Positions 27,718 to 40,577 of a stretch of 64,000 nucleotides of DNA are shown one piece after another. Source of the DNA: Bolinopsis microptera (lineage: Eukaryota; Ctenophora; Tentaculata; Lobata; Bolinopsidae); assembly GCF_026151205.1 (NCBI RefSeq), contig NC_087073.1:12491578-12555577 (forward strand), given 5' to 3'. The translations under genes and the position numbers were made by a program. Below the pieces are notes generated by a model, which did not search any database, was not told where the DNA came from, and saw only the letters and a program-made list of their open reading frames with translations. Every line of letters starts with the position of its first letter. The first letter of the stretch is position 1.

Positions 27718-30680
27718 AGGACCAGTTAACTGAAAAATTTGTAGTCTCCAATTTGGCTACGATTTAAATCAGCTGTGACAAACTGGTAAAGAATCGTATC
27801 GCCGAAAGAACCAATTCTCTAGCGTACGTGTAACGCGTGTTATTGCAATAATAAGCTGTGGCGTCGTGACGTCATAAAGTCCCTCAGTGCGCGCTTGCAT
27901 AGCGTAATACATTGCAAATGTTTATCATCGTCAATAAAACACGTGTAACTCACTCAAATTTTAGAATTATGACTATTACCCTAGTTCTCCAAAATCCTTA
28001 TAGTTTTGGCTATCATCCTAACTAAAGGAATAGCTGATTGTATGTACAGTGCTCACGTCATGATTTTAAACAGTGACATAATTTCTTGAACAGTGGCGGG
28101 TGAATGTACGGTTAGAAAGTTTCTGCTATTACAACTTATGTCATATAATGTGATAATTTTGGATTGTTTTCATTGCTTAATTACACAAGCAGGGAGACTG
28201 TACCGATTATTTTTCCCCAGTCCATGAAACTCTAACGAATTTAGAAAGAATCTAGATAAGTAGGAGTTTGTTCAATTCCGAGAGCAATTATATTTATATC
28301 ATAGCGGAATTTCTAACTTGATTCCACATGTGTCAGCCAGTACAGGAGACAAGAAGTCTGGCTACTTTACGGCCGTTCCTCTGGGACCATTAGTAGAAGT
28401 AGCTTCTATCAGAACAGTGCAGTGGGAACAGAATTACCAAATAGTAATACTGATTGGTGTGTACGGTGTGCGGTGTGTTTTGAATTAGACTTACGGCTTA
28501 CCTAGTTGTTATCCTAATTGCATTATCATCGGTACATAACATAAATAAACTACTGGTAAGTTTAAATACCAAGTGCAAACGTGTTCAGTCAATCGACCCA
28601 CTGAACAACTATAGAATTTCCAAGACCCTATTATTCTCTGGCCATATATTACGGCACGATCGATTGTTAGATGGCTAAACGACCAATGTTAATCTATACA
28701 ATTCTAAAACTATGAGCTAGCACTTTAATCTAAAAATACACTTTTTATATTAATCCTGATTTTTACATTTCACGTAAAACATTGTCGCCACAGGTTGATC
28801 ATGGACACTAACAGCTTAATTTGAGATAAATGACTGATGAGTTTCTCTAAAGTTAACTCTAAAGTTGTGTAGTCCAGTCATTTATGGACATTTATGGAAA
28901 TGAACCTGCAAATGTTCAAATACTCACGAAACTTTGCACAGACCTTCCTGAAGGTATGAATAAACGATTTTCGTTTGGAGACATTTTTTGACCGTGGAGA
29001 AAACCCAGGAGGGCCACGCCCATATTGACCCAATAACTTAACCGACCCCTTGCTTCTGAAGGTCGTAGAGACTTCTAAATAAGCTTAAACCAAGCGGCAT
29101 ATGCATGTTTATATAGGAGTTACTGAGCAACACATGGCCTAAAATCCTTACTTTTCGAGAAATTTGCCAAAAACCATTTTGGGCGTGGTGCTGAGCCCAT
29201 TTTCGATAGGATCGTGATAGAGTCTTTAGACAGGGTGCAAAAGAACCGCAATTAGCATATTAATATATGACTTACGAACAAACATATGCCTTAAAGTGCT
29301 TACTTTTTCAGTTATTGGCGAGAAACTGATTTTCGGTTCCAGAAATCATGCTAAAATATGGGCATCTCGTAAATTGGGCTATGAAGCCCCTACAGATTTT
29401 TGAATGAGTGCAAATTGTGCAGAATGGCCATGTTTATATACAACTTATGAAGCAACATGTACCCTAAAATACTTACTTTTCGAGTTATTTGGGGGAGAAA
29501 CATTGTATTATGTCCATTTTCTACCTGTAAAATACAGTCTCACGAGCTACTCTGTGCGCGCAAGGGACTTTATGACGTCATCGCCAAAATAATACAAACG
29601 CTAATTACACGCGTTAGAGAGCAGTTAGAGATTTAGGAATGTCGACTCGTTGCTTAGTTTGCTATTTGTCACATTCTGTCAAAATATGAGGATAATTCAT
29701 ATGACAAATTTTACACTGCAATCATAGTCGACGATAACTAAGTATCTTCTAATTCTTTTAAATCTGAGGCATATATAATTGATGTATCGAAAGAATTTTC
29801 CCTTTTTTACCACCTTACCATTTTGATTGATTTTGCACATGACTGACATGTTTTAACTGGAGAAAGGGTTCGCACAGTGGTAGTTTTATAAACCACTTTT
29901 AATTTATTGACCTATTATACCTAGTGGTAGTTTTATAGACCACATTTAATTTATTTACTTATTATACTTAGTATTTATTTTTGGTGACTGTATCACCCAG
30001 TTTTTTCATTTGATAATTGTACATTTTATTGACGACCGCGACACATTGACTGAATGTTATTTTATATTCTAATTTATATTCTAGATATTTTATTTATTTT
30101 TCAACAGACGACAACTTCCTGTTTTTTCTTCTATATTAGTTACTCATATCTCTTTTACAGACTTTTTTACAAGGACATTGACAGATGATACTCACATTAG
30201 GCATTCATTATTGCATCTAAATTATTTCACTTGCATTAGGTTTAGAAATTTATTCTCTGGTTAACAGATTTCAAATGTTTAATTAATTTGTAGTATGACA
30301 GTAAGGTATTTAAGAAGTTATTTAATTTTGCTTGGGCTATTATATTGACTATTGAGGTTTAATGATGATATGGAATTTGAATTCTATATAAATTTACACT
30401 ATGTGGTTGGGGCATTTTGCATAGTAAATATGGTTACTACTCCTATATATCATATTATTTGATTGGTATTCGATTTCTGATTATTTCTCTAGGAATATGA
30501 TTATTATATCTCAATTTGGCTTTAGGTAGGGTGCCCCGCTAAAAGAACTGGATTCTTCCAGGAAGCATCCCGTGCACAGACCTTGGTCTACATATATATT
30601 AAATTATTAACCATTCATTCTGTATGTGCACGAAAATTTATTTCAATCAATCAAAACTTTTTTTTCAGTTAACTGGTCCT
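27718..30680. mobile_element. Large non-autonomous TIR element flanked by TTAA
   Basis: AGGACCAGTTAACTGAAAAA at 27718 is mirrored by TTTTTCAGTTAACTGGTCCT ending at 30680. TTAA stands immediately outside both ends (27714-27717 and 30681-30684), a piggyBac-like signature. A TA duplication with slightly longer termini is equally compatible. The 2,963 bp interior has no meaningful reading frame. Similar sentences recur at about 29115-29165, 29275-29325 and 29445-29500 (a variant of CCTAAAATNCTTACTTTTCGAG each time), giving three spaced repeats of about 165 bp. A diverged part of the element is present inverted at 53478-54240. Confidence 0.7.
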
Positions 30681-30914
30681 TTAATAATAAATTATTTTAG
30701 ATTTAATAATAATAATGACCTACTGTAAGTGTGACCCAACACTTACCTTTTCTCGACCTTGATCAGAAAAACCATTCCTCATGATCATCATACCTCAACA
30801 GTCAACACAAGCCAATGCTTGATGATTTTTTTCCATGACGAAAAATATTTGCAATTCCTCAAAATTAACTCCGATTTGACAAGCTATTTATAATATCAAA
30901 TTATGCTACAAAGA

Positions 30915-31713
30915 TTATTTTTTCACTGGAATCAGTTTATAAAGTTCTTCCAAATGTTGAGCAAAACAACACCAAAATTCAGAAATATTTTTGAAGAGCC
31001 AAACCCTACTGTAGTCCATCTTTTGATCAAGAGTCTTGTCATAGTAACCAGCTAGGGATCCAATTATTTCCGGGTTGCATATCATTTTATTGAACATAAG
31101 CATCATCTCTTGGGGATCAACTGCACGTTTTCTTCTTTTCAGGTCTTCAACTAATGTAAAATCTATTTCTTTTGAGGACTTTGGCACACGCACACCTCGT
31201 TTCTGCCTAAGTCCTGTCGTGCAATAGTTGGGGGATTCCGGACAATATGTTGCTATGCTTGATAAAAACAATTCCACATTTTTTCCCTCGAGTAAAATGT
31301 TTACAGCATTCAATATACCCTTCAACAACATACTGGAGGTTTGACCTTTGAGAGTGTATCGAATGTACAAAAGACCTTCCCGAAAATTCCATATGTTATT
31401 TGAGCCACATAAATTTTCAAACAACATAGAGGACATATTTTCTTCCAAGCAGGTTCCTGTATCTGCCTTGTTCAATTTCTGAACACTCGAAACTATTTTT
31501 GCAGCTGCACCAATAGCTGCTTCAATCATTTTATCTCTGTAATCCCCTGGAAAGTCCCTAGTTTGAGCACAGATAATGTAGTGTGCCATAATAACAGATC
31601 CCTTCAATAGAGTATTATCGTCATGTGTTGATAAGCCAAGGGGCCAATAAGGATCACCAGTGCAGAGATAGGCTTCCAGGATTTTAGCAGGTATTTCTGC
31701 GTCGAATGAGGCT
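30915..31713 (-). CDS. Terminal exon of an unidentified protein
   Basis: Acceptor TTTGTTTCAG (31714-31723) opens a 266-codon frame that ends with TAA at 30915-30917. The first base completes a codon from an upstream exon that I did not find. Readable features are a CTGDPYWPLG stretch near the start, alternating helices, a dibasic cluster (DLKRRKRAVD) near residue 185 and a C-terminal WCCFAQHLEELYKL segment. It has no signal peptide, membrane helix or recognised catalytic motif. The composition is ordinary and the frame long, so it is probably real. A domesticated transposon protein is possible given the transposon on its 3' side, but nothing specific supports that. Confidence 0.55.
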
Positions 31714-34083
31714 CTGAAACAAAATAATAATTGATGCGCTTCTCTTCAATGATGTGATTATTCTTGTAATTTTACCATTAAAATTGAGGCTCTGATTAGA
31801 TCTCACAAACTGACACTAGAAAACCTCAAAATGATCAATTCTCCAAAGTTGATTGAAACAAACAGATCAGACTTGAATTTCAATGTATAATATTTAAAGT
31901 GGACATTGATTAAATTGTTAGCTATTAAATATTTGATAATAATCTCATTAACCAACCGTGAGTGCGGCAAAATTAAGCTGATGATCATCCAAGTTGTGGC
32001 ACTTGTAAGTCCCATGATTGATGGCTGCTAAACATCGACCATACTAGGCTGTGTGGCGTGCATATGAAAACTAAAAATGCGATAATCTTAGAACTACAGC
32101 TGTACAAATTGATCTAAGATCTGAAAACGAGTTTATTAAATTCTATATCTATAATTTACACTTACAGCTGCAATTTTTGCCTATACTAGCACCTGGATAG
32201 TGCTAATGAGGTAGTCTACTTTGACTTTTCTTTCTTTTTTTTAAGGGGGGACCCCCAACCCATGTAGCTGAAACACCCCACAGCAAGTAGACCAAAGTGG
32301 CTCTTGCTAGTGAAAAGTGTATCAACTACCCGCCGAGGCGGTGGGTTGAGAGTCTACTTTGACTTCAAAAGAAATTTAAAATAAAGGAGAAAAACATGAT
32401 GCACACTTCACAGATGGTCAGTCTTGAAATAACTGCCAACCTTTGAATTGATACCTAGAGTCTTTTTTCGTAATAGTTTTTGTTTTGCCGATTGCCATCT
32501 GGTGTCCGTTAACGCAACATTGAACAGCTACAGTATCATAGTTCCTTGACCCAATCACATTTATTGTGCCAGGCTACCGGTTTAAAGCTAGAGCAATTGA
32601 CGTAAAAAGTGACACGTTACCGACAATATTCTGATCGTCAGTACTTCCGGCTCGATCGGTTTGTTTAACCATAATAGACTTGTTTAGCCAATTGATTGTA
32701 AACTGCGAATTCTAAATAACCATTATATAAGAGGGAGCGAAGGGACAGGGACAAAGGACTGGGAATTAGTAAGTGTCCAGCACTGGTCCAATAACAACAG
32801 CTATTTTAGGAAAGTCACTTTCTTGTAATTCCAAAGCTCTCAGAGGTTGGAACAAAGGGCTTACTAGTTCACAGCCAGAGCTATTGCCGAATTCACAACT
32901 TTTGAAGAATTCACGAAATTTGGTTGTCAAATATGTCAAATATCAGCTCATCCAGGTACAGTAAAAATGAGCAACATCTGCCATGTGTTGTTAAGTGAAA
33001 ATAGCAGAGCTAAATCATTTACTCAATCAGTGAACTTCTAAGGGTGTCTGCCAAGAACATCCAATAACTTCAAAATATTAATCAGATATTACCAGCTCCA
33101 TAGCCTACTAGTGTGCCGCTATGATTTATCATCCAATAAGTTATTAATTTTCCATAATTTATATTTACAATTTTTGTAGACCTGTAGTTACCTGAGTCGT
33201 ACTTAGTTGCACCTGCACTGTCTGGCATTGACTTGGTAATTTTCTAGGGGCCGCCAGTTTGAGGTACTGTGCTAAAGCGACCAGGATGACCATCTTGCAC
33301 AAATCGAGCTAATTAACTTAATTTTTGGGGGAAAAGGAGAGGCTCAGTATATAATCAAGGTACCCAATATAGAGAGGCTCGGTATATAGTATAGAGGTTT
33401 GACTGTAATATATATAGACTAGCATCGTACGGTGCTTTGTTCTAAAATTATAAATCTAACACTAAATAGGATGAGCAGTGTTTTGTGGCGTCATTTTAAG
33501 ACAAATAGGACTCTATAAGTCTGTGGACCCGCTCATTCGAAACGAAAGGAGCTTTGTTCGGGAAACTAAAATTTTCATATAATTTGATGCTTCAAGTTTT
33601 GATATGCAATACAAATAATCCTGTACTGTTTTACTGGAGGGGGTTCTTGAAACAGATACGATATTTAGTTTCAGAATCTTTTGACGACGATTAACACATG
33701 TTTATTGAAAGCTTCTACAAGTTAAATCATCGTATCTCTTATATGTTTTTAACCCAACTCCACTCAGTTTTAAATAACATGTGTTAAATGTAAAATAACA
33801 TATTATGTTAATCTAATCCAGCTTATATTTAAATGTCATATTCAGGCAGCATTCTAAGGCAGCATACTATAGCATACATATAATTTTAATTTTTATGTTA
33901 AATCAATTTCTGTTGATTAAAATCTTCTCATTACAAAGAAGGTCGTTTCATTGCCCAAGAGCTGTCGAAATCCAAAATAAGATATTCTTACTCCGACCTC
34001 ATTACATCTTACATCCTTTTTAATGCAGATTTTAGTGTGAATGTGTTTTAATGTGAATGTGTTACGCCAAAGATTTTAAAGAT
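31714..34083. other. No gene seen
   Basis: Intron of the preceding minus-strand gene and/or upstream flank of the ODF3-like gene. AGTCTACTTTGACTT occurs at 32213 and 32350 with a partial inverted match near 32288. No coding exon could be supported. Confidence 0.4.
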
Positions 34084-35717
34084 ATGCCGTCTTACGCCGT
34101 TGTTACGACGACAACTAAGTTGCCGATTGCTGCAACGATGAAAGGACCTGGCCCTGCCAAATACGGACTACCTTCTTGTTTAGGTTTGTGAGACGAGTAA
34201 TTTATTATCACTGTAGCTGTTCATGAATATATCACAGAAAATATAAACTGTTGTTCACTCCTAACAAATTATTATTAATTTTGCATAAATTAAATTGAGC
34301 AATAATCCAATGATCCTAACTTCAGGTCACCCTGGACATGATATCAGAAAGTCCAAATCACCAGCCTTCTCGTTTGGGCGGCGATTAAAGACCGTAACCA
34401 GCAGTGACAGTCCGGGGCCCGCCTATATGTTTCCTGCTCGCATGACGCGTCAGGGTGGGGACGGTGCTCCTGCGTACAGTTTACATGGCAGACCCAAAAT
34501 GGCCAAACCTCTAGCTACTCCTGCACCAGGTTTCCGTAGAAAATTATACATGCTCTAGTATAGGGACTAGGCTGTTTATTGCTGTGCTGTGATTATACAG
34601 TGTTTCATTACATACAGCAACGTTCTCATTTACATATATATTGTATATCATTGCTTTTCTAGCTTATTTCGAATTGAACCTTTTTTGCTTTCTCAAATGA
34701 TTTAGATCAATTAGTTTGATAAACTGCCTGAAAATCTGATAACATTTATAAGATTTAGAAAACTGATCATTGTGGTCCGTATTACATGTATAAGTGTTCA
34801 TGTTTTCTAGAAATACTGGGAATATTTCTGTGCATACCAGCTAACTAATATGATTGTTTTCTGCAGCTGGCAAGAGGATTTTGATAATGTGTCTCTATAT
34901 TATGGATTACTTGCTTGCTGGAATTGCATCTTCAGGGCACACGAGATAGCATGCTCCGTTTAGAACATCTGGCGTAAATAAACGTACTATATTATGTCAA
35001 TGTGCTTAAGGAATACGGTCATGGCCTATGAAAGCCGAAAAGCTGTTGTTATTCATTGTGATCACTGATCACTTTCATGATCTTTTGCATATAAGCTTGA
35101 GTATAAGCTGCACTCGAAAAAAATAAATATGCAATGGCCAATGTTCATCATTATTCATTATGTTTTTCAATTTTCATGCAAAATCATAATTAAATAAGTA
35201 AATATTATAAATTCCAATGTGACCTGACAAAAGCTCCAAATATTGCCAGTGATGGAAAAGTTTATCACATTTGTCCAATATTCGACAGGTCACATGTGAA
35301 GCTACTTGTCCAGAATATAAATTCTAGAATAGAAGTTCTAGAATAGAAGTTCTAGAATAGAAGTTCTAGAATAGAAGTTCTAGAATAGAAGTTCTAGAAT
35401 AGAAGTTCTAGAATAAAAGAATAGGGGCTTCGAAATCGGCCGCTAATATGATGACCACACGTCACCATAGTTTTTTGTAAAATTTCCATTTATGAGGGCG
35501 GGGTCTGAAAATAACAAAATCTTGCTGTCGTTATGTGTAAAAGTCCATTAAATAACAGTGGTTCTCATCAGTCACCATGTTTCAGGGCATTATAGACCGG
35601 AACGGAGACGTAACAGTGCTTCTGGATACTCCTTCGGAATGAGGACTAAAACCTTCACCCACGATAGCACGCCCTCTCCCAGTGCTTACACTATACCATC
35701 GTATGTTGGTAGTGGAG
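34084..35717 (+). CDS. Outer dense fiber protein 3-like (ODF3/CIMAP1, SHIPPO repeats), 5' part
   Basis: Three exons join in phase 1 each time: 34084..34183, 34326..34529 and 35586..35717. The start is ATG at 34084 (MPSYAVV). The protein shows the STPGPGxY-type repeats of this family, in order: KGPGPAKYGLPS, KSPAFSFGRR, SPGPAYMFPAR, APAYSLHGR, ATPAPG joined to HYRPERR, ASGYSFGMRTK and STPSPSAYTIPS. ODF3-type proteins lie in or on axonemal microtubules of sperm flagella and motile cilia. The third exon ends at a good donor (GGAG|GTAAGT), so the C-terminal repeats lie downstream, probably in the 36660 gap or its corrupted flank. The donor after exon 2 (GTTTCC) is weak. Confidence 0.85.
35322..35415 (+). 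repeat. 14-bp minisatellite (AATAGAAGTTCTAG)n
   Basis: About 6.7 nearly perfect units within the second ODF3-like intron. Every unit contains the palindrome TTCTAGAA, so the array repeats GAA/TTC blocks in the spacing of heat-shock elements. Confidence 0.9.
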
Positions 35718-36659
35718 GTAAGTTATTTTGGTATTCCAGTTGAATGTTCTGGTCTGAGTGGGTAGAACTATATTGTAAGATTAATTAAAGGTTAATTGTC
35801 TATTTTTTTGGTTGCAATTAACATACTGTTTGTAGGTTGAAAACGATAAATATTTTAAAGCTCCTGAAATAAACAATAAATCTGTTGTATTATTCAATTA
35901 TATGTTTCCAGAGCGTTCCTCCAGAGCAGTTTGTAAGTTATTAGTGCCTGTGATGTGTTAAGTGAAGCCACTATTGTTCGCTTTACGAACGTATTGGTTT
36001 GCGGTATAATAACTTGCACAATCACTCATTTTCTCGTGATTATTAAGACTGGTTTTAATGCTGCCCAACTATAATGAATTGTTTGCATGTGCACAATTTG
36101 ATGATAAGATGATAACTCCACATTTTAAACAGAGCTTAACCACAGTTCATATTTTAACAGCAATCTGTCGTGAACAGTCTGTACAGTGTACATTAGATAG
36201 CAAACAGGAAACTATTATTGAAGACTGTCGTGATGTTATAGGCTTTTAAAGTACTTATTGTGGCCTATATGCAAGGGATCGTTAAGTGATAAAGCAATGA
36301 TATGAGCAAGCAGATCTCAAATTTGTTATAGAGTTGGATGTAAGATTATAATATGCATGTGCAAGTGTTTGTGTAAAGGTCACTTTTCACAAGTGTGTCA
36401 TTTTAAATGGTTATGTTCTTGAGATGGGGCTAGTTTAATAACTTTATTAAAATCCCTGGCAGATCTCCAAATCATCTCCATGTCATTTTGTAATGAAGAC
36501 GTGAGCCGTGGAATTTAAGGGTTTTCGTATTGGTAGTGCCGCTCCGTAAATCTAGTGCGACACGTATACTCTTTGTTTCGAAGTCCCGACAAAAAAAACA
36601 CCCTCTGTCGCACTACAGTAAAGTTGTCGGGCCCCCAGGAGGTTTTTGTAAAAAAAATA
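35718..36659. other. Intron of the ODF3-like gene, no further exon seen
   Basis: AT-rich with good sequence quality until about 36530. No SHIPPO-type PGP or SFG motif is found in any frame. Confidence 0.45.
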
Positions 36660-36759
36660 NNNNNNNNNNNNNNNNNNNNNNNNNNNNNNNNNNNNNNNNN
36701 NNNNNNNNNNNNNNNNNNNNNNNNNNNNNNNNNNNNNNNNNNNNNNNNNNNNNNNNNNN
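36660..36759. other. Assembly gap (100 N)
   Basis: Exactly 100 N, like the gap at 21284. Confidence 0.98.
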
Positions 36760-39110
36760 TTAAATAAACAGCTGTAAAAACAAATTCTGTTTACAAAAAA
36801 TTTTTGTAAAAAAATCCACTTCCTTTCCAATACGAATAGATAAAAATTTTGGGGTTTATTTCACTACAAAGGGACCCCCAATCCGAAAAAATTTTTTGTT
36901 TTTATCCAAATTTTTAAGTAAAACCCCTTTTTTTAAAGTTAAAAATTCCCCCCCCCAAAAAAAAAAATTTCAAACCCCCAAATGGGGCCCGGTAAAAATC
37001 CGCGGAATTTCGTAATCGGTTTTGGGAAAATTTTTCCCCCCCCCAACAGCAAATCAAAAGAAAAAAAAACTTTAAAAAACCCGTTTATCCCCAAAAGTTT
37101 TTTTTGGCTTGATGCCCCAAACCGGGGATATTCAAACATATTTTCCAAAAATAAATCCCAAACCCCCCCCTGGTTTTTTTCGGAAAACAATGTTTAATCA
37201 AAAAAAAAAACTCCCGTGGATAAAAAAAAGCCCCCGGGAATTTAGATGGTTTTTAAAATTTTTTTAGGGTAGGCCCCCCCAAAAATAAAATTACCCCCAC
37301 ATTTTAAAACACGGGCCCCCCAAAAAAAATTTTTCGTTTTTGGGCCCTTTTTAAAAATTTTTGACCCCTTTTTTGGGGGCGAAACCCAATAACATAACAA
37401 ATATTAAAAAAAAACTAATTTTTGCCCGGGGAAATAGGGTTATATTTAACCCAATTAAAAAAAAACATAAATTCAGTTAATAAACAAAAAATTTAATAAA
37501 ATTTATGTAATGGGGGTTTTATTTAAGTTAAATTTAAGTGTAAAAAATTTCCCACAGACCGAGGAAAAGCGGAAAAACAAAAAACCATCCCCAATACAGA
37601 AGGGAAAAATCTGAATCGACCCCCTGGCAAAACGGATGGAAAATTGTTTTTTCAAAATGTTTTAAACAACAGAAGTTGAGAAACTGCCCAGCGCAAAACG
37701 ACCCGATAGAAAAATTTTAAAATTAGTTAATAAAATAAGTAATTAAAATAGTGTTTTTAACTTAGCATAAGCAAAAAGTTTTTTTAGTTAAAATTTTTTT
37801 ATTTTAAAAAAAAGTAGTAAAGCATATTCTTCCCCTTCCCCCCCGCGCCCCCCAATATTCCTTAGTCCCCCCCCCCAATTTTATGTTTGCAAACCCCAAT
37901 GGTACAATTTTTGGACACACTTTTTTCAAATAATTTTCAAAAGTTTTTACTGCGAGCTTTTTTTGTAGCCAGTGGGGGTAAAAACTTGTTTGGGTCGTAC
38001 ACAGACGGGCCCCCCCCTTTTTTTTTCCATAAAAATTAACCCCAAAATGAAAAAATTTAAAAAGTGTTTTTTTTAGAAAAGTCCCCCCGGGGCCCGTAAC
38101 CCTTTTTAAATGCCAAAAAAAAGCAAAAAGCCTGGGAAAAAATATTTTTTTGTATAATTTTAGAACGAAATAAAAAATTAGAAGCCCCGGCCCCCAATTT
38201 TTAAGGCCCCCGCCCCCGCATTTTTTAAAAATTCCCTTTTTTTCTGTAAAAATTTTGAAAAAAATTTTTCACGCGCCCCTTTTTCCCCCTTTTTTTTCCC
38301 TGATTTTTTTTTAAAAAACCCAAAAAAGGCCCAAAAAAGCTAAAACCATAAACATGAAAGCCCTTTTTTTAGTCAGGAAAAAAAACCCCCCGGGGAAAAA
38401 AAACCCCGTTTTTTTAACACCACGAACATCCCCACCCGCTTCGTTCCCCTAAAACCCCCGCGGACAAGCCCCCAGCTTTCAGAAAGCAACGTAAAAACCC
38501 CTCCCCCATGGACGGGAATCCAAAAGTCCCCCCCCTTTGCCCCCAAAAGAAAAGGGCAAACAAAACACTAGGTCCCCCTAAAAATTTTTTAAGGGGAAGG
38601 GGGCCCCAAAACTGGGGATGAACAAAAGTTCTTTCCTTACTTTTAGTTTTTTTGGGGACGTTGGGAAAGGTAAAAAAAAAATGAACACGTGGGGTCTAAA
38701 ACCCCGGTTTTATGTCCCCCTGGCTTTTTTTACGGTGTTTTCCCCTGATTTGCCCCGTTATTGACATTTTAATTTTAAAAATTTCCCAAAATTTTTAAGT
38801 TTCGAGCGGGTTACAAGCTGCCCCATCCGATTGGGGAAATTGTTTAACTCGCAGTGGAAAAGATTTTTTTGGATCGATCTGTAATGGGTTTTTTGGTGTA
38901 AATAAAAAAAAACCCAAAACTACCGAATTCCCCCAAAATAATTTTAAATTTATTTTTTTTTTTTAAATGAAAAAAAATAACCTCAAAAAAGCCAAAGTAA
39001 CAACAACCAAAAAAATCACATACTTTTGTTTTTTGTGAACCACCATGTTAAAGAAAAGAAGAAAAAATTCATATTAATTGGTTTAAAAAAAACAAAATTT
39101 AAAATTTTTA
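36760..39110. other. Corrupted low-quality sequence after the gap
   Basis: The same texture as 21384-23240: continuous short homopolymer runs, no plausible exon, abrupt return to normal sequence near 39120. Exons of the ODF3-like gene may be hidden here. Confidence 0.85.
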
Positions 39111-40577
39111 AATTAAGATCGGGACCCCCTTTCAATAAACGAAGGACTGTGATGACCCCGCAGAGGGAAGAGTTGCCATATTTTATTGACCGCTGAAATA
39201 AATTGATCCTCGACTAGTGATTCATTTTTTACTCGAAAGAACATAGACTCTAGAAAAACCCAAAGATTAACATCGTCGCATAGAAAATAGATCACCATTT
39301 GTATTCTCAGGAGATATCACTTTGCGAGGGTGTAATTGTAATTGCGACCCGGTAGGGTTGAATCTAAAAGGGGTGCGACTAAAACTTTTTTGATTACATC
39401 AGTTCACATAATTGTTGATTTAACTGGTGAAGTGATCGTTGTAAATATATGAAAAACCGACTGAAATGGGGCAGTATATTTTTATACCGGCACATTTTAA
39501 GCTCTTTATTTGCCAATAATAACTCGTCGTTGTTGCGCTCTTTTGCGTTTTTTGGACCAAATAAACGTTATGTTATTAATTTGCCAGGAAGAGCAAAGTT
39601 TGCAAAAGTTTTCTACTATTTATTCTATGTCACTGTACCGTTTCTCCAGAAAATCAGCAACTTTATTAAGATAATGTATTTTTCTTAGATCTCCAAAACG
39701 AAAGCAGAAGCTTTGAGCTTTCATCGAGAACACTGTGTACTATATTATGGAAAGAAAGAGATTTGTTCAATTATCGAAAAGACAACTCTTGCATGAGACC
39801 GCATGTATGGCGCTGTCATAATGTTCCCTTACAGAAAGTACTATCCCGTATCAACACATGCAGCGCGGTAGGTCCGGTCGCGCGCCGGTACTAGACTGTT
39901 CGTTCGTACGTGACGTGCTCTGATATTCTGCGCGTCATGCATTCGCATTTTGCGTACTTTCTGTGAACTGCATATGATGAATAGCATGTGATTGGTGATG
40001 TATTAATACCTGATGATAAATTATGTTCAACCTAGCTCTGAAAATAGCGTGAATCTAAGATATCAATTCAAGAACTAGTTTCACGTTTTGGATGCCTCTA
40101 GAAGTTTAGACTTTATGTTTTCTGGCTGCAATCACATGTGCCTTTGGCGGACGTTGATATGAACATTGAACGCCACTCGATATGCTATGACTGACCCCCT
40201 TTGAAAAACTGGTAAAAACGACCACAGTCATTAAAGGTATAGCTTTGTAACCAGAGTGACTACTTAGATTCGTACATTTTCAAATTGAAATTGTACACGT
40301 GCTCACACAGACCATTCAATATTATTATCTGATATATCGGTCATCTCTTCGTTCAGGTTGTGTTGGTTGTTATTTGTCAGGCCTCCCGCCTCTGCCCTCT
40401 GGGCTGTGAGGTTTTGTTATAAAACTAATATCATGTCGGAAAAACTGCCTGCTTTACCTATTTTTAATTAATTATTCAAATCCAAAAAATAAGAATATTA
40501 CAAAATAAGGTTAAGGTTTTCAAAAAAACAATATTACATAAGGGAAATAAGTTTACATAAAACTAGATTGTCCGATC
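39111..40577. other. No gene seen
   Basis: Normal-quality AT-rich DNA. A GC-richer patch at 39840-39950 (CGCGGTAGGTCCGGTCGCGC) lies here without a recognisable feature. Confidence 0.4.

Noticed and set aside
28824-28886. Hammerhead-ribozyme-like segment: CTGATGAG, a GAGTT/AACTC mini-stem, AGTC and an 11-bp inverted repeat ATAAATGACTG/CAGTCATTTAT
   Set aside because: The inverted repeat consumes the CTG of the catalytic core, and the obligatory GAAA is TAAA here, so the fold does not satisfy the ribozyme core. At most a decayed relic.
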